The notes: generated by a model from the sequence alone, not told the origin. Numbered from the stretch's first letter, positions 6,885-14,862 are shown. The stretch is 27,084 nt of DNA from Salinirussus sp. (GCA_028275005.1 JAQCNN010000066.1:1-27084); one strand, 5' to 3'. Program-made: numbers and translations.

Positions 6885-8042
6885 ATGTCATCGGGGTTTC
6901 GCCTCGCCCTGATAGCCCTCCTCATCCCCCTTGTTGCGTCAGCGGGCGTGGTTGGCCAGGCTGGCGGACAGTCCGGGGACGCCACCCCGTGGGTCGAGGA
7001 CACGACCCTGGAGATACAGCTCCAGCCCGACGGCGACGCCCGCTGGTCGGTCTCCGCGGCATACAATCTCTCGACGGCGAACCGGACGGCGGCGTTCCGG
7101 ACGCTCGCAGCGGAGTTCACCGCCGGCGAGACCGACCGGCTCGGGCTGTCGGCGTTCGAGCGGGCGGCGGCCGCCGCCGCGTCGACGACCGACCGCGAGA
7201 TGGGGGTCACCGACATCGAACGGACCGCCTCCCCGGAGTCGGCCGTCGAAAACGGGACCGGCCGGCTGACCCTCTCCTTTACGTGGACAAACTTCGCCCG
7301 GGTCGAGCGTGACAGGCTCACTGTCGGCGACGTCTTCGAGACGCCGGACGGGACCTGGTTGCCAGGACTCGACGCCAGCCAGCGGCTCGTCCTCCGGCCA
7401 CCCGCCGGCTACGCCGTCTTCAGCGCCAGCCCCGACGTCCCCCCGCCCCGGAACGGGACGCTCGTCTGGACCGGGCCGGAGACCTTCGGGCCGGACACCT
7501 TCTCGGTGACCTTCACCGGCAGTGGCGCGCCGACAGCGACGCCGACCGACACACCGAACGGCCCCGGCGGCTCGGGTCCAGCCGAGGGTAGCGGGCTGTT
7601 CTGGGCGTTCGTGGTCACGCTGACACTCGGGACCGGTGTGGCGGTGATGTACGTCGTCGTCCAGCGCCGCGAGGGTGACCACGGACACGAGCGCGGCCCG
7701 GCACGGGCGGCCGACGACGCCGACGGCGGGGACGGCTCGGCCGCCGAAGCGGCCGGTGACGGGACAGCCACGGCTGCGGCCGCCGCGGGGGCCGGCGGGT
7801 CCGGGGGCCTCGACGAGGAGCTACTGAGCGACGAGGAGCGAGTCGAGCGGCTCCTGGAGCGAAACGGCGGCCGGATGAAACAGGCAACGATCGTCAAGGA
7901 GACCGGCTGGTCGAACGCGAAGGTCTCCCAACTGCTCTCGTCGATGGCGGAGGCGGAGCGGGTCGACAAACTCCGGATCGGGCGTGAGAATCTCATCTCC
8001 TTTCCCGACGAGGACGTGACCGACCTCGACGACCGGGGTTGA
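6885..8042 (+). CDS. Membrane-tethered winged-helix protein (extracellular sensor-like domain, one TM, cytoplasmic wHTH)
   Basis: 385 residues from the ATG at 6885; a GTG three codons earlier is possible but gives a worse signal peptide. Layout: signal peptide 1-25 (RLALIALLIPLVASAGVV), an extracellular beta-rich domain about 36-210 with several N-x-S/T sites, a Thr/Pro/Gly-rich stalk (TATPTDTPNGPGGSGPAEG), one membrane helix 238-259, an Ala/Gly/Asp linker 262-308, and a winged helix-turn-helix at about 313-373 (LLERNGGRMKQATIVKETGW, then NAKVSQLLSSMAEAERVDKL). Such N-out proteins with a DNA-binding-like C-terminus are a haloarchaeal family (possibly DUF7345 plus DUF7343). The implied role is direct transmembrane signalling to DNA; ligand and targets are unknown. 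Confidence 0.8.
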   Translation: MSSGFRLALIALLIPLVASAGVVGQAGGQSGDATPWVEDTTLEIQLQPDGDARWSVSAAYNLSTANRTAAFRTLAAEFTAGETDRLGLSAFERAAAAAASTTDREMGVTDIERTASPESAVENGTGRLTLSFTWTNFARVERDRLTVGDVFETPDGTWLPGLDASQRLVLRPPAGYAVFSASPDVPPPRNGTLVWTGPETFGPDTFSVTFTGSGAPTATPTDTPNGPGGSGPAEGSGLFWAFVVTLTLGTGVAVMYVVVQRREGDHGHERGPARAADDADGGDGSAAEAAGDGTATAAAAAGAGGSGGLDEELLSDEERVERLLERNGGRMKQATIVKETGWSNAKVSQLLSSMAEAERVDKLRIGRENLISFPDEDVTDLDDRG

Positions 8043-8063
8043 CCCCGCCGTGTGCGTCCCGGG

Positions 8064-10046
8064 TCAGGCCAGGAAGACGTGACGCGGCTGGTCGGCGAGG
8101 GCGTCACGCCCCCAGTCCAGCGTCTCGGCGAACTCCTCGGAGCGGAAAAAGCCCATCGCGTCCTCCCGGGCGTCCCACCGGCTGGCGATGAACATGTCGT
8201 TGTCGTCCTCGCGGTTGACCAGTAGGCTCGTCTCGCGGTGACCGCTCATCTCCACCAGCAGGTCGCCGACCGAGTCGAAGGTGTCGACGAACTCCTCGCG
8301 GTAGTCCGGCTTGACGGTGTAGAACATCCCCATCGTCCCGAAGCCGTCGCCCTCGTCGGCCCAGCCGACAACCGCCGGCAGGTCCGTCAGAAAGCCACTT
8401 GCGGTGTCGGCGGCGTCGGCGGTCTCCCAGAGGCTGACGACGGCCGAGGTGTCGCTGTCGTGGTCCTCGTAGACCTGTGTCCCCTCGTGGGTGTCGTAGC
8501 GGTCGAACCCGTCCCGGAGGTCGTCGACCTCCGCCAGCAGCGTGTCCGGGTCGGCCTCGGAGTACAGCACCAGCGCGTAGACGTCCTCACCGTGTGGGGT
8601 GCCGGCGTAGACGTCCATCTCCGCGAGTTCCTCGCGGACGCTCGTGGCGTCCTCGTCGCTGGTGTGGGCGCCCTCGGCGTGTTCCTCCGAACCGTCACCG
8701 CCCCGCTCGGGCGCGTCCTCGACAGGCCCACGGAAGACCGCTGTGACCCCGGGCAGGTCGGTCAGAAAGCCCTCTGCGGTGTCGGCGGCGCGCTCGGCGT
8801 TCCAGACACTCGCGACCGTGGCCGTGCCGTCGGCCGCCCGGACCGCGGTCCCGACGTGGGAGTCGTAGTGGTCGAAGTTCGACCGGAGTCCGTCGACCTC
8901 CTCGGCCAGCGCCTGGGCGTCGGCCCCCGAGTGGAGTAACACGGCGTAGTCGCCGGCCCCGAAGTCCGCGCCGGCCTGGAGCCCGAGTTGGCCGAGGCGT
9001 GTGGCCATATCGGCGACCTCCTCGCTCTCGGCCTGGGACTGGTCGTCCCCGGTGACGACACCCGGGGGGACACCGTCGCGCTCGTCGGCCCCGTCGACCT
9101 CGCTCCGGCCGGCATCGCCCTGGCCTGGACTGTCACTCCCCTCGCCCTCGTGGGTCCCCTCGCCGCTGCCGTCCGTGGTAGCGGTCACGCTGCCGGGCTG
9201 GACCGGTGGTGTGTCGGCGGCCCCGTCGTCGGTGTCTGTGACCGCCGTCTCGTCGGTTGGCACACGCTCGCCGGCCAGCAGTGCCGGCAGGTCCGCCGGC
9301 GGGAACCGCCGACCGACGTAGAAGGAGCCAAAGTCGGCGTACTGTGCGGTCGAGGGGTCAAACCGCATCTCGTACAACAGGTCCTTCATGTCGGCGAGGT
9401 CGTCACCCCACAGGGTGACACCCCACTCCCAGTCGTCGATGGCGATGGCCCCGGTGATCATCTGCTGGACCCGACCCCCGTAATCGCGGCCGATGTCGCC
9501 GTGTGCGTCCATGTGTTCGGCCCGCTCCTCGAAGGAGAGGTCGTACCAGTTCTGGTCGGGCTGGCGACGCTTGTCCATCGGGTAGAAACAGACGTGTGTC
9601 GCGTCGGGGACCGACGGCTTCAACCGGGTCTGAATGTAGTTGTACAGCCCGGAGTCCTCGTCGAGGTCGCCGGTGAAGTAGTCCCGCGCGCGCTCGGAGT
9701 AGCCCGACGCCTCCGTGACGGAGACAAAGGAGGTCGTCCGCTCGGTGAAGTCGGCAAAGTCGGTCGCCTCGAACTGCCGCTCCAAGGCACCGATATCGGC
9801 CGTCGAGGGGCGCATGTGGAGCAGGAGCAGGTCGGCCTTGTGGCCGAGCACGGAGTAGACAGCCGAGACCCCCTCCTCGGCGTCCTCGACCGCCGCCGTC
9901 GACCGGAGATGTCCAACGGCCTCCTCGACGGCCCGACTGCGGTCGCGTTCGGGTGTCGAGCGCCAGGTGTCCCAGTCGATACGCCGGAAGTCGTGTAGTA
10001 CGTACCAGCCCTCGTCGGTGGGTGGCGGGTCACGTCTCTCTGGCAT
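8064..10046 (-). CDS. pitA: PitA-type heme protein: coproheme decarboxylase-like (Cld family) domain, two internal repeats, C-terminal ABM domain
   Basis: 660 residues from the ATG at 10044-10046; the open frame upstream lacks family features. Residues ~10-250 are a chlorite dismutase/HemQ-family domain. It keeps Tyr155 (in YPMDKRR) and His182 (in AHGDIGRDYGG), at the positions of the catalytic Tyr and heme-ligand His of bacterial coproheme decarboxylase, plus DDWEWGVTLW and YEMRFDPSTAQYADFGSFYV. An acidic Gly/Asp/Glu linker (~263-342) follows, with little His, unlike the His-rich linker known from Haloferax PitA. Two homologous ~95-residue units come next (343-437 and 467-562), then an ABM-like domain (~570-660). 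The expected role is the last step of heme synthesis from coproheme, or heme binding. Convergent with the winged-helix gene, 21 nt apart. Confidence 0.85.
   Translation of the reverse strand: MPERRDPPPTDEGWYVLHDFRRIDWDTWRSTPERDRSRAVEEAVGHLRSTAAVEDAEEGVSAVYSVLGHKADLLLLHMRPSTADIGALERQFEATDFADFTERTTSFVSVTEASGYSERARDYFTGDLDEDSGLYNYIQTRLKPSVPDATHVCFYPMDKRRQPDQNWYDLSFEERAEHMDAHGDIGRDYGGRVQQMITGAIAIDDWEWGVTLWGDDLADMKDLLYEMRFDPSTAQYADFGSFYVGRRFPPADLPALLAGERVPTDETAVTDTDDGAADTPPVQPGSVTATTDGSGEGTHEGEGSDSPGQGDAGRSEVDGADERDGVPPGVVTGDDQSQAESEEVADMATRLGQLGLQAGADFGAGDYAVLLHSGADAQALAEEVDGLRSNFDHYDSHVGTAVRAADGTATVASVWNAERAADTAEGFLTDLPGVTAVFRGPVEDAPERGGDGSEEHAEGAHTSDEDATSVREELAEMDVYAGTPHGEDVYALVLYSEADPDTLLAEVDDLRDGFDRYDTHEGTQVYEDHDSDTSAVVSLWETADAADTASGFLTDLPAVVGWADEGDGFGTMGMFYTVKPDYREEFVDTFDSVGDLLVEMSGHRETSLLVNREDDNDMFIASRWDAREDAMGFFRSEEFAETLDWGRDALADQPRHVFLA
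8361..8648 (-). repeat. Second copy of internal duplicated domain (residues 467-562 of the PitA-like protein)
   Basis: Unit with LLAEVDDLRDGFDRYDTHEG and GFLTDLPAVV, matching unit 1 across its length. The best-conserved DNA stretch, 8377-8415, is identical to 8752-8790 at 35 of 39 positions by eye. Confidence 0.8.
8736..9020 (-). repeat. First copy of internal duplicated domain (residues 343-437 of the PitA-like protein)
   Basis: Unit with LAEEVDGLRSNFDHYDSHVG and GFLTDLPGVT. The alternating beta-alpha-beta look and ~95-residue size suggest a ferredoxin-like alpha+beta unit, as in ABM/DABB proteins; the fold is inference. Confidence 0.8.
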
Positions 10047-10063
10047 ACCACAGTGTTCGGGCT

Positions 10064-10074
10064 GGATAATAAGG
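10064..10074 (-). promoter_or_regulatory. candidate TATA box of the PitA-like gene
   Basis: Minus-strand CCTTATTATCC, centre ~23 nt before the ATG at 10046. This is slightly closer than the 27-32 nt seen for other genes here, so the start could also lie a little downstream. An A/T-rich island in GC-rich DNA. Confidence 0.35.
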
Positions 10075-10124
10075 AACCTTGCCTTACGCTGTCGGGACAT
10101 CTGCCGGCGGCGCCGGGGCCGGAA

Positions 10125-11885
10125 TTACGCGAGCAACTGCGGGCCGACGAACATCATCACGATTGCGCCGAGCATGGCCAGTGAGATGATAGTCGTGACC
10201 GCGGAGGTCAACTGCCGGCGGTTGGGCAGCGGCAGACGCGAGAGGACCGCCTCCGTACTGGTCCGGGTGAGATGCCCGCCGTCGAGCGGGAACGCGGGAA
10301 TACAGTTGAACACCCCGAGATTGAGGTTGATCCACCCGGTCCAGAACAGCAGATTCGCGAGCAGGAACACGCCGCCACCGAGCCCCGCCAGCGGCCCCTG
10401 GACGACGTAGAAGTCCGCGACCCCACCGGCAAAGCCGGCGAAGTTGAACGGTGACCCCGCGAGCGAGGCGATCGGTAGCCCCAGCAGCCACCCGAGGTGG
10501 ACGATGACCGAGGCGAACAGCCCGTTTTGCCCCTGAATCTGTGGGTGTGACCCGTCTAGCAGCCCGAGGAACCCCGCAGCGGGGTACTCCCTGACCCCGA
10601 AGTCGTCGGGGACGACCCCGGTCACGCCGGAGGCGACACCGGCAACCCCGAGGACGCCCTCCTCGAGGGTTACGTCGACGGTGCGGCGCTGTCCGTCGAC
10701 AAAGAGGGTGACCGAGGTCGACCCGCCGGCCCCGACGCCATCGAGCGCCTCGCGGAGGTCGGCGGCGGTCCGAATACGGGTGTCACCCACCCCTGTGACG
10801 ACCGCGGAGGCGTTCTCGGGGACGCCCTCGTCGACCAGCGGGCTGTCGGGGGTCACCCGCGCGGCGTACGCGCCGAGTGGCACTGTCACGGCTCCGCGGT
10901 TGGTCTCGAGACTCGCGACGGTCCGGTTCTCGACCGCCGCGGCAAACTCCGCCTCGGTGCGGACCGGCGTGCCGTTGACCGCCTCGATGACAGGGGTCTC
11001 GCCGCTGTCGACGTCTAACACCTCGGGGACGAACTCCACGGCGAGAACGTGGCGCTCGACGGTGACCGTCGACCCGTTGTGCAGGCCGACCTCGACCGCC
11101 GGGGTCTCGACGTCGGCAAGCGCCGCCTCGAGTTCGGTCCGGTTCTCGATGTCGGTCCCGTTGACGGCTGTGACGACATCGCTGTTGCCCAAGCCGGCGT
11201 CGGCGGCCGCCGAGCCGGGAAAGGCCCCGCCGACCGCAACCCCCGGAGCGACCGCGATGGCGCCGGCGACCGGACCGGCGAGCAGTGCGAAGGTGACGGC
11301 GGTGATGACGAAGTTGTTCGTGACCCCGGCGGCGAACATCCGGCTCTGTGAGCCGCGGTCGGCCTCCAGCCGGCTCTCCTCGTCGGGCTCTACGAACGCG
11401 CCGAGCGGGATGAACCCCAGCAGCGCGACACCCATCGAGTCGATGTCGATGTTCTCCACCCGACAGAGCAGCCCGTGCCCGCCCTCGTGGACGACCATCC
11501 CGACCAACAGGCCAAAGATGATATCGGGTGCGGCCGACAGCGGGAGGAAGTCGTTGACACCCGGGATGACCAGTGCGTTCTGTGGCTCGACGGCCCGTGT
11601 CTGTTCGGGCGCGGAGAGCACGAGAAACGCCGAGAGCACCAGGAACACCGCGGCAAACAGCATGACGATGACGGTGATCCCCAGGCCGACGTTCCCCCAG
11701 GCCCGCCAGAACCGGCGGCGCCGGGCGAGCCGGTCGAGGAGTGCCTTCCCCCGCCCGGTGTGTAACGTCATGAGTGGTCCGGAGACGCGAACGTAACTCG
11801 GGAGGACGCCACGGGCCTGCAGTGCCAGGAGGGCGAGCACATAAACCCCGAGCCCGACGAGGACCAACTCCAACGTACCGACCAT
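10125..11885 (-). CDS. Site-2 protease (M50) with two PDZ-like domains
   Basis: 586-residue polytopic zinc metalloprotease. The active-site motif is HEGGH (133-137, in VGMVVHEGGHGLLC), and the distal zinc-ligand motif NCIPAFPLDGGH (527-538) supplies the Asp. Membrane helices are visible near 3-24, 67-92, 122-142, 186-215, about 455-475, 495-525 and 562-582. Between the two catalytic helices lie PDZ-like regions at about 210-290 (GSAAADAGLGNSDVVTAVNG) and 340-410 (ENASAVVTGVGDTRIRTAADL), with a partial repeat around 295-340. It would cleave transmembrane or signal-peptide remnants; substrate unknown. It begins 62 nt after the lysS stop on the same strand, so it could be the third gene of a pyrH-lysS unit; I see no convincing own TATA box. 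Confidence 0.9.
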   Translation of the reverse strand: MVGTLELVLVGLGVYVLALLALQARGVLPSYVRVSGPLMTLHTGRGKALLDRLARRRRFWRAWGNVGLGITVIVMLFAAVFLVLSAFLVLSAPEQTRAVEPQNALVIPGVNDFLPLSAAPDIIFGLLVGMVVHEGGHGLLCRVENIDIDSMGVALLGFIPLGAFVEPDEESRLEADRGSQSRMFAAGVTNNFVITAVTFALLAGPVAGAIAVAPGVAVGGAFPGSAAADAGLGNSDVVTAVNGTDIENRTELEAALADVETPAVEVGLHNGSTVTVERHVLAVEFVPEVLDVDSGETPVIEAVNGTPVRTEAEFAAAVENRTVASLETNRGAVTVPLGAYAARVTPDSPLVDEGVPENASAVVTGVGDTRIRTAADLREALDGVGAGGSTSVTLFVDGQRRTVDVTLEEGVLGVAGVASGVTGVVPDDFGVREYPAAGFLGLLDGSHPQIQGQNGLFASVIVHLGWLLGLPIASLAGSPFNFAGFAGGVADFYVVQGPLAGLGGGVFLLANLLFWTGWINLNLGVFNCIPAFPLDGGHLTRTSTEAVLSRLPLPNRRQLTSAVTTIISLAMLGAIVMMFVGPQLLA

Positions 11886-11947
11886 TGGCTGTGACTAGTC
11901 GGGTACGGCAAAGAGGGTTTTCCTACGGGACGGCCGGCGAGGGCTGT

Positions 11948-13597
11948 TCACCGCTCCCGGCGCAGTCGGTCGACGACGAACTCGCGGTCGAGTTTCGCGA
12001 GGAACGGCCCCAGCTGTGGCCCCTCGCTGTCGTCGAAAAACAGCCGGTAGCCGGCCGCGAAGAACTCCCCGGTCTCGAGGTCGTGGCGCCTCGCCGTCTC
12101 GTAGACCTCGCCCTGGATGGCCTCGCCGTCGTGACCCTCGGCGACGAACGACGCCAGCTCGTCGAGCCCCCGCTCGGTCTCGGGGTCGAAGTCCACGTCC
12201 GGGAGTTCGGCGCGCTTGAGCTTGTAGTCGAAGGCGTTGCCGGTCCGACGGGCCCACTCCCGGGCGCGTTCGACACGGGAAAGGGCCGCCTCGACGGCCC
12301 ACTCCGGGGTGTCCTCGGCGATGTGTCCCTCGGTGCGGGCAATCTCCTCGCGGATGCTAGAGTCCTCGGTCATCCCCAGCACCGCCGCGAAGGTGTAGGG
12401 GAGCCGTACCCGCCCGGCGCGGGGCTCGTCGACGACCATCGGGTAGACGCGCTCGGCCCGCTCGCGCTCCGTCTCGCCGGCCTCGCGCTCGCCGAAGTAG
12501 ACCCGCTCGAGACGGTCGAACTCGTCGACCAACTGGTCGATGTTCTCGACGCCGAAATCCCGCTGTTTCAGCGGCTCCTTTGTGAAGAAGTAGGTCAGGA
12601 CCTCGGGCTCGAGAAAGCTTAGCGCCTCGTCGACGGTGAGGACGTTCCCCGCCGACGAGGAGAGCGGCTGGCCGTCTAGTGTGAACCACTCGTAGACCAT
12701 CGGCACCGGCGGCTCGGTGCCGAGCACCTCCCGGGCGATGGCGACGCCGCTTGGCCAGGAGCCCTCGGCGTGGTCCTTTCCGAACGGCTCGAAGTCCACG
12801 CCCAGTAGCTGCCACTGGGCGGGCCACTCGAACCGCCAGGGGAGCTTCCCCTCCCGGAGTGTTGCCGTCCCCTCGTTCCCACAGCCCTCGATGGTGTCGC
12901 CGTCAGCCTCGCTGTCCGTACACCGGTAGGAGACCGTCCCGGCCGCCAGGTCGACGCCGGTGACAGTCTCGGTCAACTGTCCGCACTCGCCACACTCCGC
13001 GAAGAAGGGGACGTAATCGTCGTCGACCTTCCCCTGAAACTCAGACAGTACTTCGCGGGCGCGCCCCCGATTCGCGAGCACAGTGCGGGTGACCGCCTCG
13101 AACTCCCCGGCCTCGTAGAGTTCGGTGTTCGAAACCATCTCCACCTCGACGCCCAGCCGGTCGGCGCTGTTCCGGAGCAGCCGTGTAAAGTGTGCGCCGT
13201 AGGAGTCACAGCAGCCAAACGGGTCGGGGATTGCGGTGTAGGGCTTGCCGAGGTTGCGCCCGAGCGCACCCGCGTCGACGTCGCCGAGACCGACGATGTT
13301 CGAGTCCAGGTCGGCGAGCCGCCGGGGGACGGCACGCAGGCGGTCCCTGTCGTCGGCGGTAAAGACCTGGCGGACCTCGTGGCCACGGTCGCGTAGCGCC
13401 TCGGCGACGAAGTGGCCCCGCAGGATCTCGTTTGCGTGGCCGATATGGGGGACGCCGGACGGGGAGACACCGCCTTTGACCACGACCGGCTCCTCCGGCT
13501 CGCGGCCCTCGATGACGTCGGCGACGGCGTCGGCCCAGAAGGGGTGGTCGGCGCTGCTTGCGGTCCCGTAGGGGTCGGGGAGGTCGGTGTCGGTCAT
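11948..13597 (-). CDS. lysS: Lysyl-tRNA synthetase, class I
   Basis: 549-residue class I (archaeal-type) lysyl-tRNA synthetase, charging tRNA-Lys in the cytoplasm. The Rossmann-fold signature HIGH is at 51-54 (PSGVPHIGHANEIL) and the second signature appears as LSSSAGN (312-318) in place of KMSKS, as is common in this class. Cys202, Cys205, Cys226 and Cys239 form a likely zinc-binding insertion. The C-terminal part is the helical anticodon-binding domain. The ATG overlaps the pyrH stop by 4 nt (ATGA), which fixes the start and implies translational coupling. Full-length with no lesion seen. Confidence 0.97.
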   Translation of the reverse strand: MTDTDLPDPYGTASSADHPFWADAVADVIEGREPEEPVVVKGGVSPSGVPHIGHANEILRGHFVAEALRDRGHEVRQVFTADDRDRLRAVPRRLADLDSNIVGLGDVDAGALGRNLGKPYTAIPDPFGCCDSYGAHFTRLLRNSADRLGVEVEMVSNTELYEAGEFEAVTRTVLANRGRAREVLSEFQGKVDDDYVPFFAECGECGQLTETVTGVDLAAGTVSYRCTDSEADGDTIEGCGNEGTATLREGKLPWRFEWPAQWQLLGVDFEPFGKDHAEGSWPSGVAIAREVLGTEPPVPMVYEWFTLDGQPLSSSAGNVLTVDEALSFLEPEVLTYFFTKEPLKQRDFGVENIDQLVDEFDRLERVYFGEREAGETERERAERVYPMVVDEPRAGRVRLPYTFAAVLGMTEDSSIREEIARTEGHIAEDTPEWAVEAALSRVERAREWARRTGNAFDYKLKRAELPDVDFDPETERGLDELASFVAEGHDGEAIQGEVYETARRHDLETGEFFAAGYRLFFDDSEGPQLGPFLAKLDREFVVDRLRRER

Positions 13598-14274
13598 CGT
13601 GGTTCGATATCGGTCCCGCTGTGCTCACCGTCGACAGCCGCGACGACCGCCTCGGGGTCACTGCCGTCGAGCACGACCGCACGAAGACCCGCGCGCTGGA
13701 GGAGTTTCGCCGCCAGCAGGTCCACCGGTGCGTTGCTCCCGGCGTCGATATCCATCTCGGCGGCCAGCGCCACCAGGTCGTCGACGCCGATCTGCCCGAA
13801 CTTGCTGGCCTCGGGGTCGGCCTCCGGGTCGGCGTCGAACACGCCGGGGACACTGGTCGCGTAGACCAGCAGGTCGGCGTCGACGTACTCCGCCAGCACG
13901 GTGGCGACGGCGTCGGTGGTGTGGCCGGCCTCGGTGCCGCCCATCACGGGCACCTCGCCCCGACGGAGCGCGGTCCGGGCCGTCACGTGGTCGGCTGCGG
14001 GCGCGGAGACCGCCCGGCCGTCGAGGGCGGCGACCAGGAGCCGGGCGTTGAGCCGTGTCACCGCGATCCCGATGTGGTCGAGTTCGGTCTCGTTTGCCCC
14101 GAGGTCGCGTGCGGCCCCGATGTACTCGCGGGCCGTTGCGCCGCCGCCGACCACGACACACACCTCGTGACCCGCCTCGAGCAGTCGCTCGACGGCCGCG
14201 GCGTAGCCGGCGACGCGCGAGGAATCGAGCTTCGGCACGAGAACACTCCCGCCGACGGAGACGACCACTCTCAT
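13594..14274 (-). CDS. pyrH: UMP kinase (archaeal type)
   Basis: 226-residue amino-acid-kinase-fold enzyme making UDP from UMP with ATP, in pyrimidine nucleotide synthesis. Diagnostic segments: VVVSVGGSVLVP at residues 3-14 (nucleotide phosphate loop), CVVVGGGATAREYIGAAR (about 39-56), VMGGTEAGHTTDAVA (~109-123) and YATSVPGVFDADPEADPEAS (~137-156), with SNAPVDLLAAKL near 180. The ATG at 14272-14274 is selected because it begins the conserved first strand; the longer frame upstream has no family similarity. A TATA-like box sits 28 nt before it. First gene of the pyrH-lysS pair. Confidence 0.95.
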   Translation of the reverse strand: MRVVVSVGGSVLVPKLDSSRVAGYAAAVERLLEAGHEVCVVVGGGATAREYIGAARDLGANETELDHIGIAVTRLNARLLVAALDGRAVSAPAADHVTARTALRRGEVPVMGGTEAGHTTDAVATVLAEYVDADLLVYATSVPGVFDADPEADPEASKFGQIGVDDLVALAAEMDIDAGSNAPVDLLAAKLLQRAGLRAVVLDGSDPEAVVAAVDGEHSGTDIEPR

Positions 14275-14298
14275 CGTCCCGCCGTAGTTCCGAGGCGG

Positions 14299-14306
14299 GC
14301 TTAAGG
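14299..14306 (-). promoter_or_regulatory. candidate TATA box of pyrH-lysS
   Basis: Minus-strand CCTTAAGC, centre 28 nt before the pyrH ATG, so the transcript would start at or within a few nt of the start codon (leaderless). Confidence 0.5.
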
Positions 14307-14518
14307 GTTGCCAAGCCGCTCTGTGGGCACCGTCTCTCGGGCGGGCCGCGCCGCCGCGAGCGCGTGAGGCCGAGGAACAACGAGCAACGAGCCCCGCTTT
14401 TTGCGCCGGGCGCACCCGGACTGCCCGCCCAGTGGGGACTGCCGTACCGGCTCGGTCTGTGTCGCCGCTCACGCTCTCAGAGCCGCTCGTAAAATGTCTC
14501 AACCGGTCTGTGGCCGTC

Positions 14519-14535
14519 GTAAAAGGTCGTTTTAC
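14519..14535. promoter_or_regulatory. inverted repeat, candidate operator
   Basis: GTAAAA-GGTCG-TTTTAC, two perfect 6-bp arms around a 5-bp spacer, ~49 bp upstream of the TATA box of the 80-residue protein gene. A further partial GTAAAA half-site lies at 14489-14494. Size and symmetry suit a dimeric DNA-binding protein; none is identified. Confidence 0.4.
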
Positions 14536-14583
14536 ACCCCGTGGCGCCTGAAAGCGACCGAAGCGGTCCGAAGGTTCGTCCCT

Positions 14584-14592
14584 CTATATATG
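14584..14592 (+). promoter_or_regulatory. strong TATA box of the small DUF7123-like gene
   Basis: CTATATATG, the best TATA match in the window, centre 32 nt before the ATG at 14620. A GGTGAG purine stretch (14612-14617) immediately before the ATG could act as a ribosome-binding site if the transcript has a short leader. Confidence 0.6.
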
Positions 14593-14619
14593 CCTCTGGA
14601 CGGTACCTGTGGGTGAGTC

Positions 14620-14862
14620 ATGAGCGCAACGACGACGCCCTCCCAGGACGCCTCGAAGGAAGAACAGCTCCGTGCCTTCCTCAAGCGGAAGGCAGCCGAC
14701 GGCGAGATGTACTTCAAGGGGAAATTCATCGCGGACGAGGTCGGGCTCTCCCCGAAGGAGATCGGCGCCCTGATGGTCAAGCTAAAGGACTCGGCCGCGG
14801 AACTCGAGGTCGAGAAGTGGTCGTACACGAGCGCGACGACCTGGCGCGTCGAGCCGGCCTGA
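14620..14862 (+). CDS. Small haloarchaeal conserved protein (DUF7123-like)
   Basis: 80 residues, acidic, no membrane segment. After a Thr/Ser-rich start comes a compact helical region: EQLRAFLKRKAADGEMYFKG, then KFIADEVGLSPKEIGALMVK and a C-terminal WSYTSATTWRVEPA beta-hairpin-like end. The IADEVGLSPKEIGALMVKL stretch reads like a helix-turn-helix and the end like a wing, so a small winged-helix DNA- or RNA-binding protein is plausible. I recall a haloarchaeal family DUF7123 with this sequence; its function is unknown to me. The strong TATA box and upstream inverted repeat suggest high or regulated expression. Confidence 0.75.
   Translation: MSATTTPSQDASKEEQLRAFLKRKAADGEMYFKGKFIADEVGLSPKEIGALMVKLKDSAAELEVEKWSYTSATTWRVEPA

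Larger units (their letters stand above)
14275..14619. other. 345-bp gene-free divergent regulatory region
   Basis: Lies between pyrH (minus) and the small 80-residue protein gene (plus). From left: pyrH TATA box (14299-14306), a GC-rich then purine-rich stretch with tandem CAACGAG (14378-14391) and CGCTTTTTGCG (14395-14405), an inverted repeat GTAAAA-GGTCG-TTTTAC (14519-14535), and a strong TATA box (14584-14592). No tRNA or other recognisable RNA gene and no convincing ORF seen. Confidence 0.6.

Noticed and set aside
14275..14619. A tRNA, small RNA or CRISPR element in the largest gene-free stretch.
   Set aside because: I looked for cloverleaf-like arms, a CCA-adjacent acceptor stem and spaced direct repeats and saw none; only the promoter-type elements listed.
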